Assembly (NCBI RefSeq): GCF_964021735.1 | Contig: NZ_CAXIBN010000127.1 | Location: forward strand, 1 to 8,774 | Length of the DNA stretch: 8,774 bases | Source of the DNA: Wocania_A sp964021735 | GTDB taxonomy: Bacteria > Bacteroidota > Bacteroidia > Flavobacteriales > Flavobacteriaceae | Direction of reading: 5' to 3' | In this document: positions 6,252-8,774 of the stretch, piece by piece | Layout of the letters: each line of letters opens with the position of its first letter | Position numbering within the stretch: position 1 is the first letter of the stretch | Translations under genes and position numbers: made by a program | The notes under the pieces: model-generated | The model's input: the letters and a program-made list of their open reading frames with translations, nothing else | Databases searched by the model: none | What the model was told of the DNA's origin: nothing

Positions 6252-6384
6252 ATATTGTGTTATAAAAAATAATTACATTCTAATAAAAAAGTTTATTGAG
6301 TGGTTACTTTAAACTTAGAAAATGTAATTCATATTTTTGGTTGGTTAGTTAGTAAAAAAGCACCTTATTTAAGGTGCTTTTTTT
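6252..6384 (+). ncRNA. Candidate structured small RNA 1
   Basis: No open frame of note is present, but the segment runs from a -7 box to a strong terminator and contains a large hairpin. AATTACATT (6271-6279) pairs with AATGTAATT (6321-6329). CTAA (6280-6283) pairs with TTAG (6315-6318) with a 2-nt A bulge. GTTTA (6291-6295) then pairs with TAAAC (6310-6314), stacked directly on the outer stem, and a tip AGT/ACT closes a GGTT loop (6302-6305). This nested pairing of about 21 bp is more than AT-rich chance easily gives, though most pairs are A-T. The unit is in the same orientation as the dipeptidase gene but separated from it by two terminators. It could instead be an untranslated remnant of a lost gene. 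The family is not recognised. Confidence 0.42.
6354..6384 (+). terminator. Rho-independent terminator of candidate small RNA 1
   Basis: AAAAAAGCACCTT (6354-6366) pairs with AAGGTGCTTTTTT (from 6371) around an ATTT loop and ends in T7 (6378-6384). No protein gene precedes it on this strand for more than 1 kb, so it implies a non-coding transcript. With A and T tracts on both sides it could work in either direction. Confidence 0.87.
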
Positions 6385-6395
6385 ATACAACAAAT

Positions 6396-6480
6396 TGTAT
6401 TTCATCGATGAAATACATGTTTTTGTCTTTAAATGTTAAAATTACATGCATTTCATCGATTTATTAAGTTTTTTATCGGT
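6396..6480. promoter_or_regulatory. Tandem operator-like array with a 22-bp perfect palindrome
   Basis: The half TGTATTTCATC (6396-6406) is followed at once by its exact reverse complement, giving a 22-bp palindrome centred on ATCGAT. The core ATTTCATCGAT occurs at 6399-6409 and again at 6450-6460, 51 bp apart. Each copy is followed about 20-21 bp later by a T5-[A/G]-TC element: TTTTTGTCTTT at 6420-6430 and TTTTTATCGGT at 6470-6480. So there are two similar units of about 31 bp, about 50 bp (five helical turns) apart, the second ending 20 bp upstream of a perfect -7 box. Direct half-sites two helical turns apart are the layout used by LytTR-type regulators, common in this phylum. The identity of the binder is inference. 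Confidence 0.5.
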
Positions 6481-6499
6481 ATTATATATTTATTAATTA

Positions 6500-6507
6500 T
6501 ATATTTG
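6500..6507 (+). promoter_or_regulatory. -7 element of candidate small RNA 2
   Basis: TATATTTG matches TAnnTTTG exactly. The -33 position is occupied by the last operator-like element (TTTTTATCGGT, 6470-6480) rather than by a TTG, which fits an activator-dependent promoter. Transcription would begin near 6514. Confidence 0.5.
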
Positions 6508-6513
6508 GTGTGT

Positions 6514-6653
6514 ACTAAATAACATACTTTTTAGTTCAATGGATTAATTAATTAATATTTGCATTATGTTGTTGGTATAGAGACCCTAAATCTACATCGT
6601 AATAAAAAAAGCAAATTGAAAAGAAACCGAGTTTGAGGGAACTCGGTTTTTTT
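6514..6653 (+). ncRNA. Candidate small RNA 2, downstream of the operator array
   Basis: The segment runs about 140 nt from a perfect -7 box to a strong terminator with no usable reading frame. ACTAAA (6514-6519) pairs with TTTAGT (6530-6535) as a 5' hairpin. A more GC-rich, unpaired-looking stretch (TTGGTATAGAGACCCTAAAT, starting at 6572) could be the functional region. A second start inside is possible, since AATATTTG at 6554-6561 is one mismatch from the -7 consensus. The terminator is nested in a longer inverted repeat: AAATTGAAA (6613-6621) with TTTCAATTT (6657-6665). It might alternatively be the long leader of the dipeptidase gene, but the terminator 60 bp before that gene argues against this. 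I do not recognise an Rfam family with certainty. Confidence 0.42.
6624..6653 (+). terminator. Rho-independent terminator of candidate small RNA 2
   Basis: AAACCGAGTT (6624-6633) pairs perfectly with AACTCGGTTT (6640-6649) around a TGAGGG loop and ends in T7 (6647-6653). It stands 60 bp upstream of the dipeptidase start, so it ends a transcript that carries no protein gene. Confidence 0.88.
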
Positions 6654-6712
6654 GTGTTTCAATTTTAAGTAATAAACTTATTTTATATAAATTAGCTTTA
6701 AAGTTGTAAATA

Positions 6713-7378
6713 ATGAAGTTATACTCAATCTTTTTTTTTCTTTTTTTTTGTGCTTTTGGTTTTTCTCAATTACCAAAAGAATTTACTTATGTAAAAGATA
6801 GTATTCCTGATTTAGATGTAGAATTAAGATATAATACATCAAATAATTTTGTTGGTAAACGTGTAGATGGTTATCATTCAAATAAACTTATTTTAACAAA
6901 ACAAACGGCGCAAGCTTTAAAGTTGGTTCAAGAGGAATTGCAGAACAGAAATTTATGTTTAAAAGTTTATGATGGTTACAGACCGCAACAAGCAGTAAAT
7001 CATTTTATGCGTTGGGCAAAACAATTAAATGATACCATTAATAAGTCTGTTTTTTATCCAAATGTTAAAAAGAAGAATTTATTTAAAGCTGGATATATTG
7101 CAAGCAAATCTGGACATAGTAGAGGTAGTACCGTAGATTTAACTATTATTGATGGTAATACAGGTAAGCTTTTAGATATGGGAAGTCCGTATGATTTTTT
7201 CGGACAAGAATCTTGGGTGAATTTTGATGGTATTACAAAACAACAAAAAGAAAATAGGCAACTTTTGCAAACTGTAATGCTAAAACATGGATTTAGAAAC
7301 TACCCTAAAGAGTGGTGGCATTTTACTTTGCGCCATGAGCCTTTTCCTAAAACTTATTTTGATTTTCCTATAGAATAG
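6713..7378 (+). CDS. Secreted D-alanyl-D-alanine dipeptidase, peptidase family M15D (VanX/DdpX)
   Basis: The 221-residue zinc peptidase hydrolyses D-Ala-D-Ala and related dipeptides. A signal peptide covers residues 1-18 (FFFLFFCAFGFS|Q), so it acts in the periplasm. Family motifs are complete: FVGKRVDGY near 46-54, Arg90 in DGYRPQ (transition-state Arg), zinc ligands His135 and Asp142 in SGHSRGSTVDLT, and Glu200 (catalytic base) with zinc ligand His203 in EWWHF. Length is normal. Export and the absence of vanH/vanA-type ligase neighbours argue for use of peptidoglycan turnover products rather than glycopeptide resistance. A weak -7 (TAGCTTTA, 6693-6700, one mismatch) lies 12 bp before the ATG, giving a short leader. 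A run of T's encodes the Phe-rich signal core. The gene is a single unit, closed by a terminator shared with the convergent gene. Confidence 0.92.
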   Translation: MKLYSIFFFLFFCAFGFSQLPKEFTYVKDSIPDLDVELRYNTSNNFVGKRVDGYHSNKLILTKQTAQALKLVQEELQNRNLCLKVYDGYRPQQAVNHFMRWAKQLNDTINKSVFYPNVKKKNLFKAGYIASKSGHSRGSTVDLTIIDGNTGKLLDMGSPYDFFGQESWVNFDGITKQQKENRQLLQTVMLKHGFRNYPKEWWHFTLRHEPFPKTYFDFPIE

Positions 7379-7415
7379 AAAAAGCGTTTTAAAATTTAAT
7401 TAAAACGCTTTTTCT
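7377..7415. terminator. Bidirectional terminator between convergent genes
   Basis: A perfect 16-bp stem AGAAAAAGCGTTTTAA (7377-7392) pairs with TTAAAACGCTTTTTCT (7400-7415) around a 7-nt loop. The stem begins inside the dipeptidase TAG stop codon. T-runs occur on either strand, so it can end both the plus-strand dipeptidase and the minus-strand DUF6249 transcripts. Confidence 0.92.
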
Positions 7416-7435
7416 TTTTTGATTGATGAGTTTTA

Positions 7436-7786
7436 TTATTCTTTGCCTACATGCTTTTTTGTTTGTGTAAAACCAATGTATAACCCAATACCAGCCATAA
7501 AGAAGATAAGTGCTGGATATATAGCATCCTCATCTAAAGTTGTATAGCTTTCTAAAATAGAAGCAATAAAAACTCCTAAACCAATCCCCATTAATAAAAA
7601 AGCTAAATTAAGAACAATAACTTTCCATGATGAACCAGCTTGTTTACTAAAACTAAAAATACTTGCGTCTGCTCCTTTTTCTATAAGCGCTAAGCGTTCT
7701 TTGTTTCTTGTAGATAAGTATAAATAGAATATTCCGAAAATGGCTAAGAACAAACTTATTGGGATAATTACTTCTGTTACGTGCAT
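7436..7786 (-). CDS. DUF6249-type small inner-membrane protein
   Basis: The 116-residue protein has three predicted membrane helices at about 4-24 (VIIPISLFLAIFGIFYLYL core), 54-76 and 88-107. A short cytoplasmic or periplasmic stretch, RNKERLALIEKGAD (27-40), lies after the first helix and is typical of the DUF6249 family found beside ECF sigma genes in Bacteroidota. The tail is Lys-rich. No catalytic residues are seen and the function is unknown. It is divergent from the sigma factor gene, and its upstream region has an ECF-type promoter nearly identical to that of the sigma gene, so it is a likely member of that sigma factor's regulon. It could act in envelope stress or in control of the sigma/anti-sigma pair; both are inference. 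The family call rests on topology and the KERLALIEKG motif. Confidence 0.8.
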   Translation of the reverse strand: MHVTEVIIPISLFLAIFGIFYLYLSTRNKERLALIEKGADASIFSFSKQAGSSWKVIVLNLAFLLMGIGLGVFIASILESYTTLDEDAIYPALIFFMAGIGLYIGFTQTKKHVGKE

Positions 7787-7830
7787 AATGTTTCGTTTTT
7801 AATTGATTAATTTTAATGTGTTCATAGCTT

Positions 7831-7859
7831 ATGACGATGCGTTTTTAATTTTGGTTACA
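7831..7859 (-). promoter_or_regulatory. ECF-type promoter of the DUF6249 gene
   Basis: Read on the minus strand, TGTAACC (7859-7853) is the -35 element, followed by a 16-bp spacer and CGTCAT (7836-7831) as the -10. ECF sigma factors generally use an AAC-containing -35 and a CGT-type -10 at this spacing. The start site would lie about 38 nt before the ATG at 7786. It matches the divergent sigma promoter at 12 of 13 element positions. Confidence 0.72.
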
Positions 7860-7891
7860 GTTTTTATTAAAAATATTTTTTTTCTGAGATG

Positions 7892-7920
7892 TGTAACCTA
7901 AAACAAATTATAGTCGTCTT
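7892..7920 (+). promoter_or_regulatory. ECF-type promoter of the sigma factor gene (autoregulation)
   Basis: TGTAACC (7892-7898), a 16-bp spacer and CGTCTT (7915-7920) form an ECF-type promoter. The -10 ends 8 bp before the ATG at 7929, so the mRNA would be nearly leaderless. The two divergent -35 elements are 32 bp apart, back to back. No TAnnTTTG box is seen before the sigma gene. Confidence 0.75.
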
Positions 7921-7928
7921 ACTTAAAA

Positions 7929-8519
7929 ATGACCACCAACAACGATCAATATTATATCAACCAAATTATTGATGGCGACACTAATGCATTTTCAGTATTA
8001 GTAGATCGTTATAAAGATTTGGTTTTTTCTTTGGCGTTGCGCATGCTAAAGAATAGAGAAGAAGCAGAAGAAGTATCACAAGATACTTTTATTAAAACCT
8101 ATAAATCGTTGCATAAGTTTAAAGGTGATTCTAAATTTTCAACATGGATTTATAAAGTTACTTACAATACCTGTTTAGATAGAATTAAGAAGAATAAAAA
8201 GTATTTTAACGATGTTGCTATTGATGAATTTACCGAGCATCAAATTAAAACAATAGATAATGCTTTAGATAAAATGGAGCAGCAAGAGTATAACAAAACC
8301 ATACAAGATTGCTTAACTTTGTTACCAAATGATGATAGTTTTTTACTAACATTATATTATTTTGAAGCACATTCTTTAGAAGAGATTTCTAAAATTGTTG
8401 GCATTACAGCTAATCATGTAAAAGTGAAAATTTTTAGAAGTCGGAAAAAATTAGCAACTATTTTAAAAAATAGATTAGAACCAGAAATAATTGAATATTA
8501 TGAAAGAGAACGAAGATAA
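7929..8519 (+). CDS. ECF (extracytoplasmic function) RNA polymerase sigma factor
   Basis: The 196-residue sigma-70 family protein has two domains. Sigma-2 (about 21-88) carries VDRYKDLVFSLALRML, EEAEEVSQDTFIK and FKGDSKFSTWIYKVTYNTCLDRIKK, covering the core-binding and -10-recognition segments. Sigma-4 (about 123-177) carries the LLPNDDSFLLTLYYFEAHSL lead-in and the helix-turn-helix EEISKIVGITANHVKVKIFRSRKKL, which reads the -35. Region 3 and sigma-1.1 are absent, as in ECF factors. The start at 7929 is supported by the promoter 8 bp upstream. The next gene begins inside its 3' end, overlapping by 20 bp in another frame, the usual layout for a co-translated membrane anti-sigma factor. The upstream matched promoters suggest that it activates its own operon and the divergent DUF6249 gene. 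The inducing signal is unknown. Confidence 0.94.
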   Translation: MTTNNDQYYINQIIDGDTNAFSVLVDRYKDLVFSLALRMLKNREEAEEVSQDTFIKTYKSLHKFKGDSKFSTWIYKVTYNTCLDRIKKNKKYFNDVAIDEFTEHQIKTIDNALDKMEQQEYNKTIQDCLTLLPNDDSFLLTLYYFEAHSLEEISKIVGITANHVKVKIFRSRKKLATILKNRLEPEIIEYYERERR

Positions 8520-8774
8520 ATACCTTGATGATTTTACAAAAAAGATTATTAAAAAGGCTGCTTTGGAGAGTCCTTCAATTCATTTTACTTCAGAAATAAT
8601 GTCTCAAGTAGCGGCATTAAATGATAAAAGTGTTACGATTTATAAACCTTTAATCTCTAAAAAAGTTTGGTTTTTAATTGCTTTAAGTTTTGTGGTGCTT
8701 TGCACTTATTTAATTTTAGGAACAGAAACCGAAAAGGAAAGTTGGTTAAGCACTTTAGATTTTAATGCTTTATC
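8500..8774 (+). CDS. Probable membrane anti-sigma factor, 5' part (runs off window)
   Basis: The open frame starts at ATG 8500, inside the last codons of the sigma gene (20-bp overlap), and continues to the window end, giving 91 residues. The N-terminal part (1-54) is charged and cytoplasmic-looking. It includes the paired motif FTKKIIKKAAL then PSIHFTSEIMSQV (about 12-37), similar to the PSxxFTxxVM motif of small anti-sigma-like proteins after ECF genes in Bacteroidota. One membrane helix follows at about 55-74 (VWFLIALSFVVLCTYLILG), then a presumably periplasmic segment. No zinc-binding HxxxCxxC anti-sigma motif is seen. It is too short for the ORF cut-off applied at the edge but plainly real from overlap, codon use and topology. 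The anti-sigma role is inferred from position. Confidence 0.8.
   Translation, partial: MKENEDKYLDDFTKKIIKKAALESPSIHFTSEIMSQVAALNDKSVTIYKPLISKKVWFLIALSFVVLCTYLILGTETEKESWLSTLDFNAL

Noticed and set aside
6332..6339. Additional perfect TAnnTTTG box inside candidate small RNA 1
   Set aside because: It would give a transcript of only about 40 nt made mostly of the terminator; in AT-rich DNA such matches arise by chance, so it is not listed as a separate promoter.
6301..6466. GTG-started open frame of about 55 codons in the non-coding region
   Set aside because: It runs straight through a strong terminator and the palindrome, and its product has no recognisable pattern.
6396..6480. CRISPR array or transposon end in the repeated ATTTCATCGAT region
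   Set aside because: There are only two core copies with short, similar intervening sequence, no cas or transposase genes, and no target-site duplication.
6713..7378. Vancomycin-resistance gene vanX
   Set aside because: The enzyme family fits, but the signal peptide and lack of vanH/vanA/vanRS neighbours do not support a resistance role.

Overview
The window is AT-rich DNA from a member of the Bacteroidota, most likely a (probably marine) Flavobacteriaceae. The evidence is a type IX secretion (T9SS) type B sorting domain next to a PorP/SprF protein, Bacteroidota-type promoters (TAnnTTTG at -7), A-rich leaders without Shine-Dalgarno sites, DUF4369 and DUF6249 proteins, and signal peptides ending just before Gln. 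The family placement is inference; no species can be named.

Layout. (1) Positions 1-3716 hold a plus-strand T9SS surface-protein operon: the 3' end of a large secreted protein (Ca-binding repeat, DUF11-like domain, gliding-motility type B C-terminal domain), its PorP/SprF partner, and a PorE-like TPR/beta-propeller/CRD/OmpA protein that would anchor to peptidoglycan. A strong terminator follows. (2) Positions 3796-4742 hold isopentenyl-diphosphate isomerase (idi) and a tetrahydropterin synthase joined by an ATGA overlap. (3) Positions 4832-5306 hold a small helical protein of unknown function and a tRNA-Thr(TGT) with its own promoter and terminator. (4) Positions 5361-6148 hold a minus-strand DUF4369 lipoprotein. 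(5) Positions 6116-6712 are about 600 bases without a protein gene. They hold two promoter-to-terminator units that look like small RNAs, separated by a tandem operator-like array with a 22-bp perfect palindrome. (6) Positions 6713-7378 hold a secreted VanX/DdpX-family D-Ala-D-Ala dipeptidase, convergent with (7) a minus-strand DUF6249 membrane protein. (8) From 7929 to the window end lie an ECF sigma factor and an overlapping membrane protein that is probably its anti-sigma factor, cut by the window edge.

The two most notable signals are both non-coding. One is a back-to-back pair of near-identical ECF-type promoters (TGTAACC, 16-bp spacer, CGTC[T/A]T) in the 142-bp gap between the DUF6249 and sigma genes, which suggests the sigma factor drives both itself and its divergent neighbour. 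The other is the pair of structured RNA candidates with the operator array at 6238-6653. The rest are recognisable families in ordinary flavobacterial contexts; no mobile element, CRISPR array or defence system was seen.
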